This document shows positions 33,653 to 41,659 of a DNA stretch of 64,000 nt, piece by piece (position 1 is the stretch's first letter; every line of letters starts with the position of its first letter). Source of the DNA: Ruminococcus sp. (GTDB lineage: Bacteria; Bacillota_A; Clostridia; Oscillospirales; Ruminococcaceae); assembly GCF_016283395.1 (NCBI RefSeq), contig NZ_JAEEMU010000035.1:124001-188000 (forward strand), read 5' to 3'. Below the pieces are notes generated by a model. The model did not search any database, was not told where the DNA came from, and saw only the letters and a list, made by a program, of their open reading frames with translations. The translations under genes and the position numbers were made by a program.

Positions 33653-34861
33653 ATGAAGACTTTCACAAAATTGGTGGCTGCTGTTCTGACAGCTTCTCTT
33701 GCTGTATGTTCAACCGCACCCGTCAATGCAGCAGATACTGATGTAAATTACGACATTCTTATACCAATTGAAGATACACCTTTTGCACTTTCATTCAATT
33801 CCGATGAGGAAATGCTGAAATACATCCGCACTCAGATGAAGAAGAAAAACGAGAACATCAAAGTCATCAGAAGCGGTGCTTCGGACGACGAAATGAGCGA
33901 TTACTCGAGTATGACACTGAGCGGTGTTTTCAAGCCTACAGGCGATCCTACAGAAGGCTGCTTCCTGCGTCTCGGTGTATACGGTCTGTCCTCATGGGTA
34001 CACAGTACAGACGGCGGACTGATGATAGAGATCTCCGCTAAGTATATGACCACGGCAGAGCAGGATGAAAAATTTGAATCACAAGTCCAAAAGCTGGCAA
34101 AAGGGGTGCCTTTAGTTATGGGCGCAGATTATATGGAGCTGCCCGATTCGGAAAAGATATCAACTGTTTATGAATATTTCTTAAAGCTTATGAAAAGCTT
34201 TTCATATTCTGAAAATAAAGATGATAATGAGCTCTCTTCCGCTTATTCAGCTCTTATTAAAGGTGAGGCAAATGAAATAGGCTTTTTACAGCTGTTTGTC
34301 CGCGCACTTGCTGAGATGGGCATCTACGCAGAGCCTTATTGTACAAATCTTGACTCAACTCTCACCAACGCTCATTACCTTGCAGCTGTCCCCCTTGATG
34401 ATACATATTATCTCTGCGACCCTGTCTGGGACTATTTATCGGGCTCGGATTCGGGAAAGTATAAGTTCCTGCTGAAAGGCATGAACGATATTGACAGCGA
34501 TATCGGTTCTTCTGCGGAATATAAGCATATACACGCTGATATACTTGGTATCACTGCACAGCAAATAGCCGAAACTAACGGCTTTTCCCTCTATTCATAC
34601 GACAAGAAGTTTGAATTCGGCGATGTCAGCGGCGACGGTCTTATAGACTCCGTTGACGCTTCCGCTATACTCGCGGAATACGCAAGACTTTCATCATCGG
34701 ATAAGTTTGGCATTTTCTCGGCAGGTCAGAAAACTGCCGCTGACATTGATAAAAACGGTCATATCGACTCTGTGGATACTTCCACTATCCTTTCTTATTA
34801 CGCATATAAATCAACTTCTTCGGACAATACGACTCTGAGCGAATTCATAAGCAAGAAGTGA
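33653..34861 (+). CDS. Secreted transglutaminase-like protein lacking the catalytic Cys, with dockerin
   Basis: This 402-aa exported protein has a signal peptide (MKTFTKLVAAVLTASLAVCS). Its middle domain aligns with the transglutaminase-like/papain-fold domain of the next gene: AYSALIKGEANEIGFLQLF, NAHYLAAV (His241) and YYLCDPVWD (Asp256). The position of the nucleophilic Cys is Glu208 here, so peptide-cleaving or cross-linking activity is unlikely. The C-terminal dockerin has two repeats (GDVSGDGLIDSVDASAILAE and DKNGHIDSVDTSTILSYY), implying cellulosome attachment. It is first of a three-gene run; the active-looking paralogue starts 25 nt downstream. A binding or partner role is a guess. 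Confidence 0.88.
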   Translation: MKTFTKLVAAVLTASLAVCSTAPVNAADTDVNYDILIPIEDTPFALSFNSDEEMLKYIRTQMKKKNENIKVIRSGASDDEMSDYSSMTLSGVFKPTGDPTEGCFLRLGVYGLSSWVHSTDGGLMIEISAKYMTTAEQDEKFESQVQKLAKGVPLVMGADYMELPDSEKISTVYEYFLKLMKSFSYSENKDDNELSSAYSALIKGEANEIGFLQLFVRALAEMGIYAEPYCTNLDSTLTNAHYLAAVPLDDTYYLCDPVWDYLSGSDSGKYKFLLKGMNDIDSDIGSSAEYKHIHADILGITAQQIAETNGFSLYSYDKKFEFGDVSGDGLIDSVDASAILAEYARLSSSDKFGIFSAGQKTAADIDKNGHIDSVDTSTILSYYAYKSTSSDNTTLSEFISKK

Positions 34862-34886
34862 ACTTCCTTTGCAAAGGAGGCATAAA

Positions 34887-36083
34887 ATGAAATACTCGTT
34901 AAAAATACTGGCTGCGCTTTCTTCACTTATCGTTCTTACAGGCAGTATAATGCCAACATCAGCTTTTGCTGCACGATCTTCTGTTCCTGATATAGCATCA
35001 GAGAATGTTTCTTTGCCGACAAATGACGCAGCTGCACAGATACGCGAATATCTCAAAGCACGTTCTGCCGAATTCACCATATTCGTGGATAATGTAAAAT
35101 TCTCAGGCGATGAAAGCAAGGCAAAAGAAGAAGCAGAAACCTTATCTCAGTCGCTTATTTTCAAAGCTTTTGAAGAAACAGGCAACGGTGATGAAGGTGA
35201 TTATCTCCGCTTTGCTGTAAAAAAATACGAATGTCTGGTAAACTTTAAAAATCCGGGAAAACTCACCTATAGAGTCCTGTATTATACAACTCCCGAGGAA
35301 GAAGCCATGCTCGATGATAAAGTCGACCGTATACTCGGTGCTCTTTCTCTCAATCAGAAATCCGACTACGAAAAAATACGTGCCATATATAAATACGTCA
35401 CGGAAAAAGTCTCTTACTCCACTGATTTAGAGGATCAATACATATACTCAGCCTACAATGCTGTAATAAACGGAAATGCCGTTTGTCAAGGTGTTGCGCA
35501 GCTTCTTTATAAGATGTATAACGATTCGGGCATACCCTGCCGTGTTATCGCAGGTATATCCCACGATATCAGCGGTGCGAACCCCGACGGCAACCATGTA
35601 TGGCTCATAGTTAAGCTTGGCGAAAAGTACTATCTCCTCGATCCTACATGGGATCTGAGATACAACGGACATTATTTCCTGTATTTTCTGAAAGGCTCGG
35701 ACGATTTCGACTCTGTAAGCCCTAATATAACCCATATCCCCCGCAATGACAACGGACTCTCGTTCCCCGACTACAATTCAGAGGAGTTCAAAAAGTCTTA
35801 TCCCATTTCTCAGTACGAATATAAACCGCCAACATATTCGCTCGGCGACCTTAACGGCGACAAGTTCGTGGACTCTGTCGATGCTTCCATGATACTTGCT
35901 GAATATGCGCGTATCTCATCAGGAAACGGTACACGCTCATTCAACTCTGAACAGACAAAGTATGCCGACGTAAACGGCGATGATCTTATAGACTCTGTTG
36001 ACGCTTCTCTTGTCCTGTCTTACTATTCCACAGTATCTAACGGCAAAGAGATAAGCATTACGGATTTTATTAATTCTCATTAA
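34887..36083 (+). CDS. Secreted transglutaminase-like protein with intact triad and dockerin
   Basis: This 398-aa exported protein starts with a signal peptide (MKYSLKILAALSSLIVLTGS). The transglutaminase-like core has an intact catalytic triad: Cys200 (NGNAVCQGVAQLL), His237 (GNHVWLIV) and Asp252 (YLLDPTWD). In bacteria such domains usually act as extracellular peptidases or amide-modifying enzymes. The C-terminal dockerin repeats are GDLNGDKFVDSVDASMILAE and NGDDLIDSVDASLVLSYY. The start at 34887 follows GGAGG; a TTG six codons earlier precedes that site. Ruminococcal cellulosomes are known to include peptidase-like dockerin proteins. The downstream gene begins 14 nt later. Confidence 0.9.
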   Translation: MKYSLKILAALSSLIVLTGSIMPTSAFAARSSVPDIASENVSLPTNDAAAQIREYLKARSAEFTIFVDNVKFSGDESKAKEEAETLSQSLIFKAFEETGNGDEGDYLRFAVKKYECLVNFKNPGKLTYRVLYYTTPEEEAMLDDKVDRILGALSLNQKSDYEKIRAIYKYVTEKVSYSTDLEDQYIYSAYNAVINGNAVCQGVAQLLYKMYNDSGIPCRVIAGISHDISGANPDGNHVWLIVKLGEKYYLLDPTWDLRYNGHYFLYFLKGSDDFDSVSPNITHIPRNDNGLSFPDYNSEEFKKSYPISQYEYKPPTYSLGDLNGDKFVDSVDASMILAEYARISSGNGTRSFNSEQTKYADVNGDDLIDSVDASLVLSYYSTVSNGKEISITDFINSH

Positions 36084-36097
36084 ACGAGGTGTTGATT

Positions 36098-37414
36098 ATG
36101 TACGATGAAAACAATCCTATTGGAGGACTCCCCGAGGAGATAACCTATACTCCCGAGGCTTCCAGAAAAGAAGGACCTACAGGCGTTACTGCCCCTGTCC
36201 TCGATGATTTCGGATATGCAGCTCCCGTACCAAAGAAAGACGGTCCTACAGGAGTATCCGCTCCTGTGCTCGATGATATGGACAACTTTGTTTCAGACAG
36301 CGCGAAAAAAGGCGCACCAACAGGCATATCAGCTCCTGTGCTTGATGACAGTATGGGTTACGGTCAGGCAGACGACAGAAGAGGTGCTCCTTCGGGAATA
36401 TCAGCCCCCGTACTCGATGATAATATGGGATACGGTCAGTCATACGAGAAAAAGGGTGCTCCTACAGGCGTATCCGCTCCTGTGCTCGATGATAATACAG
36501 CGTACGGTCAGACGTATGAGAAGAAAGGTGCTCCTACAGGAGTTTCTGCTCCTGTACTTGACGATAACAGCGCACCCTATACTCATGAAAAGCTCGTACT
36601 TTCAGACGATGACATAATCGCAGGTCTTACACCTGACCTGAAAGCTCGTTTTGATGCTCTTCCTGCTGATAAACAGCAGCAGATAATCGACATGAGAAGA
36701 ACTCAGCTGGGCGCAGTTGCTCCTCCCGTACAGGTCAGCGCACCTGTACTCGATGAGGACAATTACACTCCTCCTCCGAAACAGGAAGAGCCTAAACAGC
36801 CACAGCCGCAGGCTCCCGTATCTGCTCCTATACTTGATGACGAGCCTGAGCCGCCAAAGTATCAGCCTAAGTATGTTGACGAGGATCTTCAGCGCGCTAA
36901 GTCGCAGGCAAGGACTTCCACTAATCTCTCATATGAGCAGAAAGACTCAAAGGCAAGTCTCCAGATGATGCTTGCCCTCAAGGAAGAAGCCCGCCAGAGA
37001 GAAGCACAGAAAGGCTTCAAAATTACGATCGTAATCGCTATTTTAGGCGTTATTGCAGCTGTTGTATTTTTCCTGCTCTACTCAGGTCAGCTCGGACTTG
37101 AATACAAGGACGGTCTCAGCGGCATAAGCAAAACAATCGAGAATTCAGCAGTATATATTGCAGGCGCAGCAGGTCTGCTCTCACTTCTTCTCATGACAGG
37201 AATTGGCGGTATCAAGTCATTGACTTCCTTTGTATTCCTGATCTTCGGAGTTATACAGCTGTTCCCCGGACTGTTTATGATAAACCAGCATAAGGGCAGC
37301 TCAGGTCTTGCTATCCTGCTCTATGCGGTATCGCTCATACTCACAGTCGTTGTTTTCTTCATACTCTGCGGAAGCGAAGCTGTAGGACAGTATTTCCACA
37401 AGGATAAGTCATAA
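36098..37414 (+). CDS. Membrane protein with six tandem PTGVSAPVLDD repeats
   Basis: I recognise no family. The 438-aa protein has, at about residues 23-156, six near-identical repeats of 23-24 residues with the core GAPTGVSAPVLDD separated by spacers such as NMGYGQSYEKK. Two lone copies follow (VSAPVLDED and VSAPILDDE) in a Pro/Gln-rich stretch. About residues 150-190 are helical and acidic (SDDDIIAGLTPDLKARFDAL). Four membrane segments fill the C-terminal third (ITIVIAILGVIAAVVFFLLY and three more). It has no signal peptide, so the repeat region is probably cytoplasmic. AGGTG precedes the ATG. It follows the transglutaminase-dockerin genes and is closed by the terminator at 37531. Confidence 0.85.
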   Translation: MYDENNPIGGLPEEITYTPEASRKEGPTGVTAPVLDDFGYAAPVPKKDGPTGVSAPVLDDMDNFVSDSAKKGAPTGISAPVLDDSMGYGQADDRRGAPSGISAPVLDDNMGYGQSYEKKGAPTGVSAPVLDDNTAYGQTYEKKGAPTGVSAPVLDDNSAPYTHEKLVLSDDDIIAGLTPDLKARFDALPADKQQQIIDMRRTQLGAVAPPVQVSAPVLDEDNYTPPPKQEEPKQPQPQAPVSAPILDDEPEPPKYQPKYVDEDLQRAKSQARTSTNLSYEQKDSKASLQMMLALKEEARQREAQKGFKITIVIAILGVIAAVVFFLLYSGQLGLEYKDGLSGISKTIENSAVYIAGAAGLLSLLLMTGIGGIKSLTSFVFLIFGVIQLFPGLFMINQHKGSSGLAILLYAVSLILTVVVFFILCGSEAVGQYFHKDKS

Positions 37415-37530
37415 AAAACGTCTCCTGTAAAGGGGCATAAAACCAGTGTTTTTCAACGAAAAAGCATTGATTATTCAATAATTAAAAAATAAAAATATAT
37501 TGCAGTGATATAAAATTACGCAATATCAGG

Positions 37531-37563
37531 AAAAAGGCTGACTCGCATGAGTCAGCCTTTTTT
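37531..37563. terminator. Bidirectional terminator between the repeat protein and spoVM
   Basis: A 14-bp stem AAAAAGGCTGACTC with GAGTCAGCCTTTTT around GCAT has A and T runs on the two sides. It overlaps the spoVM stop codon by a couple of bases. Confidence 0.88.
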
Positions 37564-37645
37564 ATTGCTCTTCTTTTTTGATACCGAATATCATACGCAG
37601 AAAACCTGATACGAATTTCGGGCTTTTTATGACAACTATCTTCAA
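37562..37645 (-). CDS. spoVM: Stage V sporulation protein M (27 aa, TTG start)
   Basis: This is a very short gene that automatic callers easily miss. The product, MKIVVIKSPKFVSGFLRMIF followed by GIKKEEQ, matches B. subtilis SpoVM (26 aa, with KLPKFLGGIVRAMLG) in length, amphipathic helix and the xKxPKFxxGxxRxxxG pattern. SpoVM marks the curved forespore membrane and anchors SpoIVA for coat assembly. The start is TTG with a strong Shine-Dalgarno (AGGAGGG) 8 nt upstream. Gene order supports the call: in B. subtilis spoVM follows prpC-prkC-rsgA-rpe-thiN, and here it follows prpC-prkC-rsgA-thiN. Confidence 0.88.
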   Translation of the reverse strand: MKIVVIKSPKFVSGFLRMIFGIKKEEQ

Positions 37646-37657
37646 GATGTTATCCCT

Positions 37658-37692
37658 CCTTTGATGATATACTCTATTATATTCATCAAAGG
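37658..37692 (-). promoter_or_regulatory. Hairpin overlapping the spoVM ribosome binding site
   Basis: A perfect 10-bp inverted repeat, CCTTTGATGA (minus strand, 37692-37683) and TCATCAAAGG (37667-37658), has a 15-nt AT-rich loop. The 3' arm shares AGG with the Shine-Dalgarno AGGAGGG (37660-37654). Folding could limit spoVM translation or stabilise a processed end after thiN. Confidence 0.6.
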
Positions 37693-37700
37693 CGTTTTTG

Positions 37701-38342
37701 TTACTTGTCTGTGATTATAATAAGTGCAAGTCCGTTATTGATACGAAGTCTTGCCTTGCCTTCGGTTATCTCGTTGCTTACTCCTATGGGGAAGGACTGC
37801 ACCATGCAGTAATCCTCAAGAGGATACTTGACTCCGCGGAAATAGTCTATGCCAAGACTTTCCGAAAGTGCAAATACAGATAAATAAATGCCGTTATCTC
37901 TGTTGCGGTAAACGACCTCGCCGTCATCTGCTCCCTGTATCGTAAGGTCGCTGTCACCGTACATATTAAGTGTACAGCCCTGCTGATAGGCATATATCAT
38001 AGTCTGGATATTTGCAAAGCTGTGCTCGAATCTGCTGCCGCCAAGACCGCCGTACAGGTCGATATTTGAGTAGCCAAGCTCTATTGCGTGTTTGACAGCC
38101 ATAAGAGTATCCGTGTCGTCCTTGTCGGGGACGCTCTGCAATATCTCGATACCTGACGGCAGCTCTTCCGTATAGGAATCGAAATCGCCTACGATTATAT
38201 TTGGTACTACACCAAGCCTTTTGGCATGATTATAGCCGCAGTCAGCACATATCACAAGGTCTGTTTCCTTCAGCCTTTTAAGAAGCCTTTCAGTACTCTT
38301 TTCAGGCACATCTCCGCCTGCGAATATAGCGCATTTTTTCAT
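37701..38342 (-). CDS. thiN: Thiamine pyrophosphokinase
   Basis: ThiN transfers pyrophosphate from ATP to thiamine, giving thiamine diphosphate, the cofactor of the transketolase and PFOR in this window. The roughly 213-aa protein has the family motifs CADCGYNHAKRLGVVPNIIV, GDFDSY, DKDDTDTLMAVKHAIELGY and the GGLGGSRFEHSFANI loop. The start at 38342 is set by AAGGAG; a GTG four codons upstream is too close to it. It overlaps rsgA by 4 nt. The gene rpe, which usually sits between rsgA and thiN, is absent. Confidence 0.95.
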   Translation of the reverse strand: MKKCAIFAGGDVPEKSTERLLKRLKETDLVICADCGYNHAKRLGVVPNIIVGDFDSYTEELPSGIEILQSVPDKDDTDTLMAVKHAIELGYSNIDLYGGLGGSRFEHSFANIQTMIYAYQQGCTLNMYGDSDLTIQGADDGEVVYRNRDNGIYLSVFALSESLGIDYFRGVKYPLEDYCMVQSFPIGVSNEITEGKARLRINNGLALIIITDK

Positions 38343-39214
38343 TTCAATTCCCACTCCTTCAGCTGTTTAGCCTCTTCATACATAGTTTTATAGCTTTCAT
38401 GGCGGCTTTTCGATATCTCGCCGCGCTCCACCGCTTCTACTACCGCACAGCCCTTTTCACATACGTGTGCGCAGTCTCTGAAACGGCACTTATCGGTAAG
38501 CCCCTCAAATTCACGGAAACAGCCTGCAAGCTCTTCCTTGCGGATTATATCGTATCTGTTTGTCTCAAAAGTTGAAAATCCCGGAGTATCAGCTATATAT
38601 CCGCCGCCGCTGAGCTTATAAAGCTCCGCATGGCGTGTAGTATGTCTGCCTCTGCCCAGCTTTTTGCTTATCTCGCCTGTTGCTATATTCAGCGTAGGGT
38701 CGACTGCATTGAGCAGTGTTGACTTACCTGCACCCGAATTGCCCGTAAATGCGCTTATCTTTCCTGCAAGAAGCTTCCTTACAGCTTCTACTGATGCTTC
38801 GTCATCATACTTGACTTCGACTACATCAATGCCGATGCCGCCGTATATCTCATGTATGGGACTGCTGTCGCCCAGATCGGTCTTTGTGATGACCACAACG
38901 GGAGTTATGCCCTTATACTCTGCTATAGCGATGAACTTGTCCAGTATGAGATAATTAGGTGCAGGCTCACAGGTGGAGACTATGAATATAAGCTGGTCAA
39001 GGTTTGCAAGGGGAGGTCTTATGATACAGTTTTTTCGGTCGGCTATCTCGGTTATAACATCGTCCTCGACGTTAACTCTGTCGCCGACACAGGGACTGAT
39101 ACCCCTGTTGCGGAAAACTCCTCTCGCCTTACACTCATATATACCGTCAGGGGACTCTACACTGTAGAGTCCCCCTAAGCATTTTATAATAATTCCGCTG
39201 GTACTATTCTTCAT
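38339..39214 (-). CDS. rsgA: Ribosome small-subunit-dependent GTPase A
   Basis: RsgA is a circularly permuted GTPase that helps late 30S maturation. The 291-aa protein has an N-terminal OB fold and then the permuted G motifs: G4 VVITKTDLGD, G1 FTGNSGAGKSTLLNAV, G3 DTPGFSTFE. A C-terminal zinc motif is built from CRFRDCAHVCEKGC. Its ATG overlaps the prkC stop (TGATG). The early coding region contains a perfect 11-bp hairpin at 39150-39174. The prpC-prkC-rsgA order is conserved in Firmicutes. Confidence 0.97.
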   Translation of the reverse strand: MKNSTSGIIIKCLGGLYSVESPDGIYECKARGVFRNRGISPCVGDRVNVEDDVITEIADRKNCIIRPPLANLDQLIFIVSTCEPAPNYLILDKFIAIAEYKGITPVVVITKTDLGDSSPIHEIYGGIGIDVVEVKYDDEASVEAVRKLLAGKISAFTGNSGAGKSTLLNAVDPTLNIATGEISKKLGRGRHTTRHAELYKLSGGGYIADTPGFSTFETNRYDIIRKEELAGCFREFEGLTDKCRFRDCAHVCEKGCAVVEAVERGEISKSRHESYKTMYEEAKQLKEWELK

Positions 39215-41643
39215 CAGCTGTTCCAGTGCCAGATATTCGGGCCGCTGTCATTTGACTCCCAATATCCGTTTACTCCGGGAGCGTATAATGTCCATACGCC
39301 GTTTATCCACTCACCGAGTACATGATCGGCAGCGTCATAGTACCACCATGTTCCGTCAGGGAGAGTAAATCCGTTTATGCCTTCCTGATGATCGTTCTGA
39401 GGTGCCTGTGTCGGCTGCTGTTCAGTCGGCTTAGGAGCTTCCGTTGGAGCCTCTGTCTCAGGCTGCTTGTATCCGCCTACTGCGCTGAATGCTCCTCCGA
39501 TATCCTCAGATATAGTTGAGTAAGAATTTGTTGAGAAGTCGAAGCTGTATGTTCCGAGAAGAGCTCTCTGTGAAGTTGTCATATTGTAAAGGTAAGCCTT
39601 AACTTCAACGCCCTTGCCTGAACCGTCGATAGATACTGATGCTGTTGACATACCAGGGCAAACGATAAGACCTGTTGTCTCAGCCTTTGAGTGTCCCTTT
39701 TCGTCTGTAAGGATAAAGTCGATGCTGAAACGTCCGTCTGCATCACCAGGAAGCGGTATATCAATGCTTACCTTACCGTCAGGGATAGTACCATCGCTGA
39801 CATAGAGAGTAATTGTAGAACCGCCCTCTACCTTTGTGCCCTTTTCAGGATCCTGCTTGAATACTGTATCCTTCTTTTCGTATGAAGGCTCTGAAACTGT
39901 CTCTACCTTGAGGTTCTTATATCCTGCCTTGATAACAGCGTCATCAATGCTCATGTGTGTATAGTCCTCAAGCTCGAACTGCTCTGCATTTGCGCCCATG
40001 CTTACGTAGAGAACGACTGTAGAGCCCTTATATACTTCCGTACCCTCTTCAGGCTCGGATTTGATTACATAGTTTGGATTTACATTAGCGTCCGAACGTT
40101 TGATTATCTTACATTCAAGACCTCTGTCCTTGAGCTGGAGCTTTGCAAGGTCTGCGTTTATTCCTGCAACATGAGGAACATCAACAGTCTCCATACCCTT
40201 ACTGATAGTTACCTTGCAGACATCACCCTTCTTGAATACTGAGCCTGCTTCGATACTCTGCTTGATAATGCAGTTTTCATCTTTTTCGTTATACTCAGAG
40301 CCTTCGATCTGGAACTTGATGCTGTTGCCCCATTTCTGTTCTGCCTCATAGTAGTCCATACCATAAAGCTCAGGCATCTTATTGCCACCCTTCATGGAGT
40401 TGTTTGTGATAAGGTTTCTGAGCATTGTTACAACGAAGAACACTGCAACGATGATAACAACGACAACTACTGCTGTAAGAACTGGGACTACCAGTGAAGA
40501 ACGCTCTTCCTCCTCATCGTCCTCGTCATCGTCGTAACCGCCGTTATTGTTATAGTTATTTGTGTATGCGTCATTGTATCTCTGAGAAACAGAAGTACCA
40601 CCGCCGTTTGCGCCTGCGTTTCTGCCGCCTGCTGACATTGCAGCTGCTGCTCCTGCATAAGCAGGTGCTCCGACTGATGAAGCTGCAGCCTTTGCAGCGT
40701 AGGCACTTGCTACCTCCTGTCTGCTCTCTGACTGTACATTGTTTTCAACTGAAGGATCGAGCATCTCCTGCTCGCTCTCGTCGTCCTCCTCAGCATAGTA
40801 ACCGAAGGAGATATGGGGATCTGCCTTGAAAGCTTCGATATCGCTTATCATTTCGGCAGTTGTCTGATATCTGTCCTCAGGAGCTTTTTCCATAGCTCTG
40901 AGTACGATCTCTTCGAGACCGTCAGGGATATCGGGATTTATCTGCTTTGGACGCTCTGGGATATCATGCATATGCATTACTGCGATAGCAACGGGGTTAT
41001 CGCTGTCGAACGGCTTTCTGCCTGTGAGCATCTCGTACATCATTGCGCCTACCGAGTAGATATCGCTCTTAGCATCTGTTACGTTGCCGCTTGCCTGCTC
41101 GGGGCTGATATAATGAACGCTTCCTATTGCCTGATCTGTAGCAGTCTTGCCCTCTTCACGGGCAAACTTGGCAATACCGAAGTCCATGACCTTTATAGTG
41201 CCGTCAGTGAACATCATAATGTTCTGCGGCTTTATATCGCGGTGGACTATACCCTTGTCATGAGCGTGCTGAAGAGCACGGAGTATCTGTATAACGAAAT
41301 GAACTGTGTCCTTCCATGAAAGTACCTTTTCCTCTTCGATATACTCTTTAAGTGTGATACCGTCGATATACTCCATAACGATATACTGTATCTTTTCAGA
41401 GAAGCCAACATCGTATATCTTTACGATGTTCGGGTGAGAAAGTACTGCTATCGCTTTTGACTCGTTTCTGAAACGACGCAGGAACTCTTCATTTTCTGCA
41501 AATTCCTTTTTCAGTATTTTTATTGCTACCGTTTTGTTGTCGATAACATCAACGCCCTTGTATACTTCCGCCATACCTCCGACGCCGATAAGCTCGGTTA
41601 TCTCATATCTTCCGTCGAGCTTTTTGCCAATGTTTTTATCCAT
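39214..41643 (-). CDS. prkC: PASTA-domain Ser/Thr protein kinase
   Basis: PrkC-type kinases sense muropeptides or lipid II through extracellular PASTA domains and regulate wall synthesis, division and spore germination. The 809-aa protein has a kinase domain at about 1-275 (IGVGGMAEVYKG, VHRDIKPQNIMM, DFGIAK). A low-complexity juxtamembrane region follows, then one membrane segment at about 383-405 and three PASTA domains at about 410-620. Beyond these is a beta-rich domain of about 90 residues, a Pro/Thr/Glu linker (PTEAPKPTEQQPTQAP) and a Trp/Tyr-rich tail of about 45 residues (WWYYDAADHVLGEWINGVW). That tail is unusual for the family and looks like a wall-binding module. Confidence 0.95.
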   Translation of the reverse strand: MDKNIGKKLDGRYEITELIGVGGMAEVYKGVDVIDNKTVAIKILKKEFAENEEFLRRFRNESKAIAVLSHPNIVKIYDVGFSEKIQYIVMEYIDGITLKEYIEEEKVLSWKDTVHFVIQILRALQHAHDKGIVHRDIKPQNIMMFTDGTIKVMDFGIAKFAREEGKTATDQAIGSVHYISPEQASGNVTDAKSDIYSVGAMMYEMLTGRKPFDSDNPVAIAVMHMHDIPERPKQINPDIPDGLEEIVLRAMEKAPEDRYQTTAEMISDIEAFKADPHISFGYYAEEDDESEQEMLDPSVENNVQSESRQEVASAYAAKAAASSVGAPAYAGAAAAMSAGGRNAGANGGGTSVSQRYNDAYTNNYNNNGGYDDDEDDEEEERSSLVVPVLTAVVVVVIIVAVFFVVTMLRNLITNNSMKGGNKMPELYGMDYYEAEQKWGNSIKFQIEGSEYNEKDENCIIKQSIEAGSVFKKGDVCKVTISKGMETVDVPHVAGINADLAKLQLKDRGLECKIIKRSDANVNPNYVIKSEPEEGTEVYKGSTVVLYVSMGANAEQFELEDYTHMSIDDAVIKAGYKNLKVETVSEPSYEKKDTVFKQDPEKGTKVEGGSTITLYVSDGTIPDGKVSIDIPLPGDADGRFSIDFILTDEKGHSKAETTGLIVCPGMSTASVSIDGSGKGVEVKAYLYNMTTSQRALLGTYSFDFSTNSYSTISEDIGGAFSAVGGYKQPETEAPTEAPKPTEQQPTQAPQNDHQEGINGFTLPDGTWWYYDAADHVLGEWINGVWTLYAPGVNGYWESNDSGPNIWHWNS

Positions 41644-41659
41644 TTCCTTTCCTCCTGCG

